DNA from: Tetrapyrgos nigripes
Lineage: Eukaryota > Basidiomycota > Agaricomycetes > Agaricales > Campanellaceae
NCBI GenBank assembly: GCA_013368315.1
Contig: JAACJM010000085.1
Location: 62,001 to 126,000, forward strand
Length of the DNA: 64,000 bases
Direction of reading: 5' to 3'
Made by a program: the position numbers and the translations under genes
In this document: one piece after another, positions 46,101-56,976 of the stretch
Position numbering within the stretch: position 1 is the first letter of the stretch
Layout: every line of letters begins with the position of its first letter
Notes under the pieces: model-generated
Databases searched by the model: none
What the model was told of the DNA's origin: nothing
The model's input: only the letters and a program-made list of their open reading frames with translations

Positions 46101-49100
46101 AGAAGACACCAATCGAATAGAGGTGAGTTGTCTGTATATTCTGGACGTGCGTATGCCGAAATTGATGGTGCTGTAGGAAACATCTGGTCCAGCGATAGAA
46201 CCCGAGTCACAAACTGTTGGATTGGAGACGTCGATCCCTTCTGTTGAACCTGTCTCTGCCCAAATGATGACTATCCAAGAGCCTACCCTGGAAGACTTTG
46301 CAGCAAATTTGGACAACTCAGACGTCATCACAGTTGACCAAGACGACGACGACGACGACGAGCTGGGCGATCTTGTTTATCCTGACGAGGAGAACGCGGA
46401 CCCAAGGATTACCAGCCCGGAAGCTACTCCTGTCGTTGAAAGCGCTGTGGATGATGCAGAAACCAATGCCAGGGAACCAGAAGTCGTCGAGGAGATTGTC
46501 CGTAGGTCGCCCGCTCCACAACCTGTTGGCATCGACCAAGAAACATCGGCCGGTGTAGAGGACCCAGAGCAGAATGTTTCGGAACAATCCGATGTACCTA
46601 TGGTAGAACCAAGTGTCTCGACTGCATCAGACGCTAGTACAGCGCCGACGCTTGTTGGAGGTCAGAGTCTACGTCCTCTATCTCTTGCATATAGTTCTCA
46701 TATTGGACCCTTCCCCTTGCATGCCGATCCTTATCCAGCGTCTCTCTCCACCCCAATGGTATGGGTTAATGGACCAAGCACAGATAACTCGTCTCCCGTG
46801 AATGGCCATATTGACACAGCCCACGTTGTGCAGGATAGTCCGTCTGCTGTTCAAGCCAGTCCAGTCTCTAAAGAGAAGAAGGATGGGCGTGAACAGGGCG
46901 GAGAGGACTCTGATGCCGAGGGCGACCTGGATCCTGATTACGTCGAAGTTGACGGTGTGGTTACACCGGTTGCGTCAACAAGGTCAGGTTCGGTACCTGA
47001 GGATATACAAGCTTTCGATCGCGAGCCATCCCCTGTGCTCAATCGTACGTCTAGCGAGGATGCCGCCGGACATTCTCAGAGGCAGGAAGAGGTCGACTCC
47101 ATACACCAACCTACTGTTGAAGAATCACAGTCGGGGAAAGCTCTGGATGATAGGTCGGAACAGTTCGATGTTGTATCAGAAGGGACCCTGGACAGGGGTG
47201 CGAGGGCACAGGATACCGTACTTCAGGACGGAACCTCGACTATCTCAGTGTTGCCATCCACTCATGTTGCTGAAACTAAGGAGAAGTCTGTGGTGCCAGA
47301 GGACACTTTCTCGAACGACGAAACACCTATCGCTTCGGAGGTATTGTCGACGACTCAGGTCGCTGAAGTCACCACAAAGCCAGAGCCAGATGAAGTTGTC
47401 ACAGTGAATGAAGGAGAGAAGTCTGCAAAGACCGAGTCACCTACCCCCGACGCCCCTGCATCTACACAGGTTCTTGAACCCTCAAAGCTTCAATCACCAG
47501 AGACCGTCCTCTCGGATGATATCGTCAATGGAGAAAGACCTGAAGCGGAAGATTCTCAGGAAAATCCACCACCAGCAAAGGAAGTTGATCCCATGACGGA
47601 AACAGACCCTTTCAAGCTGATGGGTAGCCAGAGCACTGTTGCCCCTGGAGCTGTTGAAACCGGTGTGAAGGATCAGGGTGATAATGCTTCAAGTACAGAG
47701 CTCCTCAAGTACGTTCCTTCCATTTTAAGCGATTGATCACCTCTAACATATTTGCTTTTTCAGTGATTTGGCGGCGCCTATCCTCAGTACCGCAAAAAGT
47801 GCAGACTCCAAAACAGAACCCAAAGATGACAACAACTCCATTGCTCCCAGTTCGAGTGCACCAGAGCGTTCTGAAGTGGAGTCATCTACTCGAGGCTCCA
47901 AACGAAAGCGAAAGTCGTCCAACCCGAGCCAATCAGTATCACCGAGCAAAAAAGAATACACTCGTGCGAGGAAGGCCTCTGTCGCTACTGCCAAAGGAAA
48001 GGGTAAAAGGAAGCAGCGGCAAGAATCCGAAACTCCCTCCATGTCTAGTTCAGGCGCAAGTGCGGCAGCTAAGCTGTTGCAACCAAGTAGCCGTGCTTCA
48101 TCTGTGGCCTCTGTCGCCACTGGAGACAGTTTTGCCGTCACAAATGCATCTCCCAGCGTCATGCTTAGCCTCATTCCACCACCTGGGTACCCTCAGCTCA
48201 TGTTACATAGCCACTCTCGATCTCGAGCTCCTCCCTATCAGTCGATTCGTCCTTCCCTAAGTTTACAGACTCAGATGCACATGCGAGGACCTCCCACCGC
48301 TCAATCTAGTGGATCGCCGAACAGTCCAGATGTGGCAGCATCTCCCTCTCGCAGTAGACCAGTGCCTAGGGCTGCATCTAGTCCCGCTAGCACACGCTCT
48401 ACCCGTTCTTCTTGCCGATACCGCAAGATCAGTCTTCCAGAGTCTGACGATGGACCTCTTATTCATTTCCTTGTTCCAGGCTGTTCTCTTGTGGATGCGG
48501 AACTGATTGAAGACGAAGAAATAGTGGACATTGGAGATGCTACCTACCAAGACAGTATCCGAAAAGTGGATGACATTGAGACTCTTGACATCCCCGATTA
48601 TGTCATTGCAGTGATGAGGCAACTTGTGGGGCCGGATAAAGAACAGGACGTGTACTATCTTCCCAATCCAGGAGAAGAACGTGCTCGAAAAGTGCGTCAT
48701 CAAAAGCGCAAGTCCAAAAAGTTTTCGAGAGAATCCGGAATCCCAGAAGGCTCCTTCACTTCGAACGGTACTCTCTTATCCCCCACTTCCTCCCGTGCCC
48801 CAGTGTCTGCAGCAGGTTCTTCCTCAACGGATGCCTCTAGAAGGAAGAAGGGCAATGACGTTGACCATGGCACTGTGGCTTCTTACTCTTCTGGCGAGGA
48901 CGACGGCAGCGACTATGAGGAAGAACGACGAGGAAGACGTCCCAGCAAAAAGTCCAAACCAATGCACCCAGAGATTTCCGAATTACCATCCGGATCGCAG
49001 AGTAGTCAGCCGAAAGCTCCAAAACGTGGTATCAAACGGCGTCTAGGTACCGACGCTGCTGAATACCATCCTGGAGATACAGATGGGGACACAGATGAGC

Positions 49101-49330
49101 TCACCAAAGACGAGTATCCAAAACGTACGAAGAAACAGGGCAGGAAAAGAACTCGTACTGATATCCAGGACGAGAGGCAAAGCAAGAAATCAAAAATCGG
49201 TTCTGTTGATGGCGAGTCTCAGTCTCAAAGTAATCCACTTCCCGTTCCATCTCCGACCCTGGATTTTACCGATATGCAATGGCCTCCGCCATCTCAGATC
49301 GAGTCGCAGAGTCAACTTCCTTCTCAATGA
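43181..49330 (+). CDS. Giant acidic low-complexity protein, unknown function
   Basis: About 1,900-2,000 residues in a few long exons. Joins I can see: CACAG|gtgcgc to CTAAAG|CATTTC near 44305-44366, GATAAAG|gtactt to GCAG|GTGGCG near 45229-45287, GAG|gtgagt to GTAG|GAAACA near 46122-46176, and CTCAA|gtacgt to CAG|TGATTT near 47709-47763. The N-terminus (MSELSSKRRSLKTPIHNPYD, FDAWIGGLTGVLRKALGH) looks ordered and could be the conserved part. Then come very long Asp/Glu-rich tracts and Ser/Thr/Val/Glu-rich repeats. A C-terminal basic Lys/Ser-rich part with KRKRKSSNPS-like signals suggests nuclear location. A more ordered stretch, IHFLVPGCSLVDAELIEDEE and IPDYVIAVMRQLVGPDKEQD, sits near 48455-48640. 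I recognise no named domain. Confidence 0.85.
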
Positions 49331-49437
49331 CTGTACATGTAGCAATTTTGCAATTTCTTGTCATATATCTGTATCATGGCTATTGTCCTTATATTTCATT
49401 CAATATATACGAAGCTGTTCATTATCAGCACTCCCAA

Positions 49438-51083
49438 CTATTTCTGTTTCTTTTTCGGCTGTTCTTCCTCGTCGTCTGAGTCTTTGGCGCGTTTCTTCGC
49501 CCCGTCATCTTTGTCATCGTCGTCAGATTCAAAAGGATCATTCTTCTTCTTAGGCTTTGGTTTGGATTTTGCCTTAGCAGCACTGGGTTCATTGCTTTTC
49601 TCCGAGACGTCACCAGTTGTCTCCGAAGTCTCTGCGGATGACTTATTGGACATCAACTCGGCAAAATACTGTTCTTTGAGTTCCTGTGAGAAGAGTCCTC
49701 AGTTTTCAGCGAAATACAAGACAGAGGTCATCAATTGCTAGCCTTTATTTCACTTTCTTTCATCAGTGCGGTGTTCTTCCATATCTTGAAGGTCAGGAAG
49801 GATGTATATTGGTTAGAAGATTCCCAAAAAACTGTGGAACAAGTTGCTTACTGTTGACTGTATCCCACTAGGGTGTTTACTGTCAAGACCTGTGAAGATG
49901 TCTGAAGCTCTGTATTTTTTGACACTTGCGGACCTCCGACGTACCTATGAGAGTGTAAAGATCTGATTTGACACCGGACAAGTTGAAACCGTGATTCCTC
50001 AGCAAAATCTTCATGATCTGTTCACGAACAGAAACATTAGCGGTGTACCCAGATGATTTGGAATAGGACAAACACTTGTGACCGTATCTTTGTCGTATAC
50101 GTTGGGTATGTACAAGCACATTACATGCTGATAGTTGGGAGTCTCGCTGGGAGGAGATGTAGCCACTTTAGCTCTGAAAGCTTTCGTTTTAGCGAGTGGA
50201 CCCTCGACCAGAGATGCTGCGTAAATGTGAATATCAGTGGAGAAGTCTTTAGTCAATGATAAAGACAGTATTAACTGGCAAGATCACTCCAGATTGCATC
50301 AACCTTGGCCTGGGGCGCAAACAGCAACCTGGAAAATGAGACAACGAGAGTCGCAAACAGGCTATGAATGGAGAGAATTCATATTGACCATTTACCAACA
50401 ACGTAATCGTGTTCCAATGCAATCTCTTTCAGCTTCTCAGTTGCTTCAGCTTGTACCTGTTCCTCGAATTAGAAAAGAAATCGCATTGGGCAAGAGATAA
50501 ACACGGCGCACTTGTTCACGAATTTCCTTCTTGCCTTTTGCACCAGTTTTCTTACTGCTTCGTGCAGGAATAGACGAATCATTCTAGTTTGCCATACAAG
50601 TCATCGTCATTGCAATGGATTCTATTCCGAGCTAAGAATGACGCACCTTAATTTCTTCCACTCGCGCGGTGACCTCTTCCACTAAGTAACAGAAGGTTGA
50701 TGTTATAAAGAGTAAAGAGAAACCAACCACGGTAGGTTACACCACGTACAAAGTTTACAGCCTTCTTCTATAGCCTGGTCTTCTCCGCGAGATGACCTGT
50801 GCTCGTCGTCTTTATTGGGAGGGCTTACCCAGATCCACTGGTAACTCAAATAAATAAGAAGGCATTTCTTGGTGTCAACGGATTAGAACGCGCACAGGTT
50901 TGGTGCCGTCATTCTGGACCATTGAGGGCCGATACTAAGAGTGGTATTAAGTGGACTATGGGTGAATCCAGCGACTAAATCATGGCTCACTTTCGCCAAA
51001 AAGTCCTTTAGGGGCATTTCTGAATCTTGCGACCAGTGGTACTTGTATGATAGTGGAATGGTCTCTTCGTCTGCTTTCGACAT
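49438..51083 (-). CDS. DUF1917 (C11orf68/UPF0696-like) protein
   Basis: A basidiomycete member of the DUF1917 family; biochemical role unknown. Small exons join as MSKADEETIPLSYKYHWSQD, YRPSMVQNDGTKP, WIWVSPPNKDDEHRSSRGED, LEEVTARVEEIK, VQAEATEKLKEIALEHDYVV and KWLLFAPQAKVDAIWSDLA. The core then reads SLVEGPLAKTKAFRAKVATS, HVMCLYIPNVYDKDTVTSVM, KILLRNHGFNLSGVKSDLYT and LDSKHPSGIQST. It ends with ELKEQYFAELMSNKSS and a charged Lys/Asp tail (DDDDKDDGAKKRAKDSDDEE) that could direct it to the nucleus. The K-W-x-x-F-x-P, AKV-T-S and SGVKSDLYT blocks support the family. About nine introns, so individual borders may shift. It ends 107 bp from the convergent acidic-protein gene. Confidence 0.82.
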
Positions 51084-51436
51084 TGAAGCAAGATAGCAAG
51101 GTGCAAATAGAAGGGGCAGGTGAACAATTAAAAGGTTTCAAAGTCAAACGCGGTCACGCGTTTGGTTATCTAATGCAATTGAATGACTCACGCGCCTGGA
51201 CGCGTCGTGTCATGACGGAGGTCGATCTTCCTCAGGCTGCTCGTGTCAACAACAGAAACTGTGTGATAATGCATGATGTACCCATAGGTAAAGTAGAAAC
51301 GACAAATACAAGAGTTTTCCGACAAAACAAGCAGACAGCGCATGGGGCATGTGTATGTAGTAAGTGTACAATCAATGAACGACATAGAGAACAGAGAAAA
51401 TAAGCATAATGATAAAAGCAAAAAGCAATCCCATAA
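51084..51436. other. Intergenic region between DUF1917 gene and CDC6
   Basis: 353 bp holding the promoter of the DUF1917 gene and the 3' UTR of CDC6. Contains ACGCGT (51155) and GACGCGTC (51198), which may be chance. No gene seen. Confidence 0.4.
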
Positions 51437-53436
51437 TCAATCCTCATTAGCATCTTCAAAGAGAGCCCCATCGCGCTTTGCAGCTTTTGTGGCTGCAATC
51501 TTTAGGTCTTTCGCCAAACGCGTCGACTCTCGTCTCCAGATAGCTCTAACTTCTTCTTCCCTGACATCTTGGGGAGTCTCTGTATCTTCAGCCTCGACAC
51601 CTAATCCTCTGACAACTTCTTCAGTTAGGATACCTGCACCCAACTTGATGCTACCCGACGATCCTTTGGACGTTCCGACGAATGAGTTTGATCGCGCAAA
51701 TGTTCGTTTGCCTTTTGTCGGAGAGATGTCACCCGCAGAACCTCCATTCACTAAACCCACACCTTCTAGCAAATTAATGAGATCACCAAACTCGTTTCGA
51801 GACACCGGTTGACATATGTTGGATCCGCCTCGAGACAAGGTAGTGGTGTAATACCCATGCAGCTGAGTACGGTCTATCCCTGAGCTGCTGCCGATGTTGG
51901 AGGTGGACATGGACCGTTTGACAGGTGCTGAACTAGTGCTGATTGACATGCCAGCCTCCAACCTCTTCGAGGCGAGGAGAATGGACAACAGCATGAGGCG
52001 TGCTTGAAGTCCAAGAGACTGAATCTTCACTACAATTTCACTGGAAGAAGCCTTCGTAGTCGACGAAACCGACGGGCTGTAGATTTTGAGCGCAGCGAGG
52101 ACATGTGCGGGAGTGACACTGTATGCTGGTGCCTGCATAAGGTCGGATGTTTTACTGCCCGTCGAGACAGCCTGGTCAATTGACCCACGTAACACCTCGA
52201 AAAGGCATCGCACATCGCCGGTTAAAGCCGCGATCTTTTTTGAGAGGAGAGTGAGTGAAGAGACGGGAAGGAGCTTGTCCAAGCTCTCGCTAGCTTCCCC
52301 TGAGCCCTCAGTTCGTAGAGGCGCTAATCGGCTCTGCAAAATTTGCAGCAGTTGCGTGGAGGCGTACGGAGCAAAGTGAAGGGTGCGAACAGAAGAAGAC
52401 GGCGAAGCTGATGTTGTGAGTGTATGCGTGTTTGCGATACCAATAACGCGCAATTTTGAGGATGCGGAAATAGGAAGGGATAACAACGCCGTAGTAGATT
52501 GAGATGCTTGGACAATGTTGTCTAGTTCATCGAGCAACAAGACGCTGGAGAACACATGTTAGGTAAGGAACACGTAGAAAAGTGCGAGACACACCATTTG
52601 GTGTTCATGGCCTTGATAACTTCTTCAAGAGAGTCTCGTGTTTTCGATTTTTTCGATCTCCCAGATGATTTTCGCTTCCTCAGCCCATCAAGTTCCTCAA
52701 TGACCCGCTCCCACAATGCCTCGATATCTTTGAGCGCCATGCAGTTGACGGTGATGATCTTGACGTCATCTGCTTCACTCTCAAAAGCACTCAATACAGA
52801 GTTGACGAGCGCAGTCTTGCCAGATCCGGGAGTGCCTGATACGTACAAGCTAAAGCATTCGTTGTTGGCTGAGGAGTCGAGAAAGTTGGTGAGGAATTCT
52901 GAGATGATGGCGCGTTCTTTGTCACGTCCAGGCAGCGAATTGGTATCGTTGCATGTGGAACGGAGCACTGCACGAACACGGACATGGAGAGGGAGCAGAG
53001 ATGGAGGTGTCGGAGGAGGTGTCGAGAGAGTAAGATGTGAGAAGCCAGTGGTAGGGGTAGAGATGTCAGGAAGATTGGATCCGGAAGCGCGCCTCCGGAG
53101 AGCTGTGATGAAAAGGTAAGCGACAGATACAGACACTCTGGAGCTTGAGCACTCACAATCTTGGACACGAGGAGGAGTGATGACTTCGGTGGTGTTACGG
53201 CGAATAGCTCTTGTTCTGGAGCGGACGGGGGATGCGTCACCAGATACTGGCACAAGGTTAAACGGAGGGACGTTCTCCTTGTTCCAGTCACCGTCCAGCA
53301 CTGTGGATGACGTTCGGGGTCGTTTGGGGTTTGGAGTAGGTTCTGGAGTCTGAAGCTGGTCGCAGAACGAGATAGGGTCTGGCTGATGAGCACGCTTGCC
53401 CAAGACCGACGAACGAGTAGTGCGAGGTGTCTGCAT
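51437..53436 (-). CDS. CDC6: CDC6-type replication licensing ATPase
   Basis: AAA+ protein that loads the MCM helicase with ORC in G1. The start at 53436 gives MQTPRTTRSSVLGKRAHQPD, with Thr-Pro and Ser-Pro sites and basic KRPR, likely CDK and nuclear signals. The ATPase core has LPGRDKERAIISEFLTNFL, LYVSGTPGSGKTALVNSVL (Walker A GTPGSGKT) and KIITVNCMALKDIEALWERV. After an intron come VLLLDELDNIVQASQSTTAL (Walker B LLDELD), LRVIGIANTHTL (sensor 1) and TGDVRCLFEVLRGSIDQA (sensor 2). The C-terminal winged-helix part has KIQSLGLQARLMLLSILLAS and RNEFGDLINLLEGVGLVNGG. The ORC1 alternative is unlikely because no BAH domain is present and the size fits CDC6. An intron at 53103-53156 is 54 bp with no stop in frame. 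Shares its promoter with SPO11. Confidence 0.92.
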
Positions 53437-53577
53437 GACTGGTGAGATGAAGGTCGAGAGGAAGGAGGGACCAAGTCTGCCGTAAATCAACGCCGCGGTT
53501 CTAAACAAATATTCAAAGTCCGCCAGCGCGTCAACGCGACTGGACACGTGCCCGTCGCGTCGCGAGACTGTGACTTG
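53437..53577. promoter_or_regulatory. Shared CDC6/SPO11 promoter with CGCG cores and an E-box
   Basis: Only 141 bp separate the two start codons. Four CGCG cores lie at 53527-53530, 53535-53538, 53556-53559 and 53561-53564, in contexts such as AACGCGAC and GTCGCGTC that resemble MBF (MluI cell-cycle box) sites. A CACGTG palindrome is at 53545-53550. MBF control of CDC6 and of premeiotic genes is known in yeasts; its use here is inferred. Confidence 0.5.
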
Positions 53578-55604
53578 ATGGACTCCCTTATCGACCCTTC
53601 CGATACAGAGAGTGTAGAGTGAGTCGTCTGGCAATTTCTACGAATTATCTAACTGTTTTTTCAGCCTGGGTAATGACCTTGATGTGGTCGAGCAGCTTGA
53701 AGACGTGGCACTGGACTTCTTGACGCAGCTTTGTCGCTCGGGAATGAAAGCGCAGCGAGACGCAAGTGATGCTGACTCTTCTGCATCAGAAGATACCAAG
53801 CCTTCAAATTCAAAAGCGAAACTGAACATTCGAATTCCTCTTGCAGACAGAACAAAGCCAAACGATTCAGCGTAAGTCCACCTTGACGCTCCACATTCTC
53901 GTTTGTGTTCATGGTAATCAGAACCCATGGCCTCAAGTATCTAACGTATCCCCGTAAACTGGCCTCTGGGAGTGCTCGACCTATTGGTATCCGCCCTTCT
54001 CACCTCTACTGCCGTCTTATTTCATTGAAGGACTTTACTAGCTCAACTGTTTAAAGTCATCAACTTGATGCATGAAGCTATTCACAACGACGTTCCTGCT
54101 ACTAAAAGGCGAGTACTTATTTACTTATCCGAGCTCCAATCTCACTATCATCGCAGAGATATTTACTACAAAGACGTTCAGCTTTTCAAAACGCAAAAAG
54201 TTGTTGATACCGTGAGTTGAAAGCCAAACGGTATGGTTGGCATCTATGAATCCTTTGTATTTCTAGCTGGTCGACGATATTGCCGCGACACTGCAGGTTG
54301 ATAGGTCTAATCTTAACGTCGTGAGTGATCTAACAGTCTCCACCACAATCACTCAATCACATCCCAGCGAGCAACATCGAAAGGGACGTTCTGTGGATCC
54401 GGTCTTACCATCCATCTCCTCACTGGAGAGATGATTCGCGGCAACGATGCAGAAGTCGGTGATTCTCCTCAGACACGTTTTTTTTGCAGAACACTGATCT
54501 CCTCGATAGGCTACGTTGATTCCTGTTGGCGAAGATATTGAATCGTTCGATTTTGATAATGAGGTGAAATGGGTCTTGATAGTGGAAAAAGATGTACGTT
54601 CTCCCAACATTCGCTGCCACTGACGCCTGCTTGACCTCTTTCGCTGCAGGCTGTCTTCCAAACACTTTGTCATCTAAAACTCACCAATCACCCTCGTCTT
54701 TCTTCAAGAGGACTGATGATTACGGTTGGGCTTTCTCTCCATGCTCTTGTGTATCGCATGGTTGACTGTTTGCTAGGGTAAAGGCTATCCTGATATTGCT
54801 ACTCGACATCTGGTTAAGACCTTGTCCGATTGTCTTCCGCCAAGGCAAGGACTTACTGACCTTATACTCACGTCCACTCCTTCCTAATATTTGAATAGCG
54901 TCCCGATACTGGCTCTCGTTGATAGCGACCCCTATGGAATCGATATCCTTTCTGTCTACAGGTTCGGAAGCAGGGCCTTACATCACGAAAGGGAAAGATT
55001 GGCAGCCGAGCGCGTTGAGTGGTTGGGTGTATGGCCTAGTGAGTTGACGAGGTGATTGAACGAGCAGCCTTACATTCCCGACCAATGGTGATCTCAACCC
55101 ATGTGAATTAGGTACGGTATAGAGAAGGACGACCTTATACCAATCACTGAACATGATCGGAAGAAGGTTCGTACCTCTCTTTAATCCTCCTCGTCAGATG
55201 GACAAATCTCGAGATTATCAGGCTTTTTCTCTGCTCCAGCGACCCCGATCTCAGATGCCAACGAAATGGAGGTATGCGCTTTGCTCGCCCCATTTTTCTC
55301 TCACACTCAGTCACTGACCCTTCATAACAGGAAAGAACTGATACATATGCTACACAACCGTCGGAAAGCCGAAATCGAAATTCTTTGCTCTCGAAATTTA
55401 CCTTCATCGCAATCTAACGCTGAAGACGATGTCGATGTCGATGTCGATGTCCCAGATGACTCACCTGCTACTTCTAACTCTTTCAAGCTCCCTGCGAATA
55501 CTCCAATGGCCTGTGGCTCTTCTTCAACTCATTCTCGTTCCCCATTACTGCAATATCTAATTGACAAACTGCTTCACACCGCAATGGTTCCCCCGATCGG
55601 ATGA
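53578..55604 (+). CDS. SPO11: SPO11, meiotic DNA double-strand-break transesterase
   Basis: Topoisomerase VI A-subunit homologue that makes the breaks starting meiotic recombination. Exon 1 (MDSLIDPSDTESV) is spliced to DLGNDLDVVEQLEDVALDFL. Blocks in order: KYLTYPRKLASGS, LLKVINLMHEAIHNDVPATK, RDIYYKDVQLFKTQKVVD (the second Tyr of IYYKD is the expected catalytic residue), GTFCGSGLTIHLLTGEM, IPVGEDIESFDFDNEVKWVL (with the Toprim Glu), GKGYPDIATRHLVKTLSD and VPILALVDSDPYGIDILSVY (Toprim D-x-D). Then come RFGSRALHHERERLAAERVE, YGIEKDDLIPITEHDRKK, and RKAEIEIL and LLQYLIDKLL at the C-terminus. An Asp-Val repeat and Ser-rich insert lie between the last two. All catalytic residues seem present. 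About a dozen short introns. Confidence 0.95.
55428..55451 (+). repeat. (GATGTC)4 coding repeat in SPO11
   Basis: Four exact copies of the hexamer code for Asp-Val-Asp-Val-Asp-Val-Asp-Val in the C-terminal insert. Such a tract is prone to length change without frame loss. Confidence 0.9.
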
Positions 55605-55903
55605 TCATAATTGCGCAACCAAGGAGACAATGGATCGTGGACCATCCTGACCTTTCAAACAACTCACCGCCCCTTGGACAAATCTCTGGAATATCGTAAC
55701 CTCAGGCCTCAGCTGTCGTGACTCATGAATTACAGTAAAATTTAATGAACCGTAATGTATTGTAATGTAACTGAGGTAGTATGTACATACTATGCATTGT
55801 CCAATGTCCAGAAAACAAAGTCCTTGACAAAATGCATGATATCGATAATTAAAATTTGTTGTGACGTCCGTCCTGCATGCTGATCATGAAACGGCTTTTG
55901 TTT

Positions 55904-56976
55904 TCAACGACTACCGGAGTGGGAAGAATTGGCGGAAGGCGCCACAGTGTGGTGCTCGTCAAACGCCGTTACAGGTTTCGATAGCGTAAAACCATCAATC
56001 TCGGAACGCGGTGTTATGTCCACGGGGGATGCAGGGAGAGCAGGGGACCGAAGAGATTTAGGTGAACCTGTAAGGGATGCCTCTAGAGCGGCCAAGGAGA
56101 AATCTGGCTGAATTAGACTCATCCTCCGGAAGTCATCCCGGTCATAAGCCGCGAGAACGGGAGGTGGCATGGGTGAGTCTGGCTCATCTTCGTTGCCGTG
56201 ACCGTGTTCTGAATAAGGCGACGGCATTGGAAGGGAGTCTGAGCTGCCTTCGGGGATGTGACCGCCTCTGGAACCGACATCTATAGAATAAGGCGAACGG
56301 AGGCCTTGTCCGTCGTGAGCATCGGGAGCAGCTGTGGAGTTGGTGTTGTGGTGCATGGATTCACGTTCCTCTAGTCGGGCTGGTAACAGGGACATCGAAG
56401 AAGTTAAACTGTCCGTGGTGTGACGCGGAAGTTGCGGGGGATGTGATGAAGGGGAGAGAAAGTGGCTAACAGAACTGTGTGCGTCCTTCTCTCGCGCGTC
56501 TCGGGTCATTTTTATCGAGTTGAAGTACACCGATCCTCGAGGTCGTTTGCGAGCATTATTTCTCCGTCTACGCCATCCCGTGAATAGAATGGATATCAGA
56601 GTGATTAAAATTACTGCGTATAAGTATTATTAGTTTTCGATGAGCTGGTTATCTTTCAATGGATTCGACTCACGACCTCCGACAACACCTCCAATGATAC
56701 CACCGATCAACCTTCCTGTATGACTGCTACCTGAGGATGAGCTGTGTATTGCACTAGCGCTTGCACTGGTACTGCTAGAGGTGATCGAAGAACTTGGGCT
56801 ACTGGATGAGGTGTTGGACGATGTCGGGGAGGGCGTGGACTGAGAGGATCCAGATGCACTTGCAGACGCGCTTCCAGTTGCACTCGAAGTCGCTTGACGA
56901 ATGCTACGAGAGATCATGAGAAAAATTGCCTTGGAATAGAGCACACTCACTGCAACTCGACAGTGGGGGGAAACAT
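55904..56976 (-). CDS. Ser-rich single-pass membrane protein
   Basis: A short first exon from an ATG at 56976 (MFPPTVEL) is spliced to a Ser/Thr/Ala-rich stretch (HIRQATSSATGSASASASGS and on) typical of heavily O-glycosylated cell-surface proteins. GRLIGGIIGGVVGG, then after an intron LILITLISILFTGW, makes one membrane span, followed by the basic stop-transfer RRRRNNARKRPR. The cytosolic tail is Ser/Pro-rich with no named domain and ends HSGSR. The layout recalls Mid2/Wsc-like wall sensors and many unnamed basidiomycete proteins with a SKG6-like span. I see no classical signal peptide with this start, so the N-terminus may be longer. Function unknown. Confidence 0.72.

Noticed and set aside
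51150..51210. Two ACGCGT sites as MBF boxes
   Set aside because: They sit between the DUF1917 start and the CDC6 3' end, far from the CDC6 promoter. Two chance sites are expected at this frequency.
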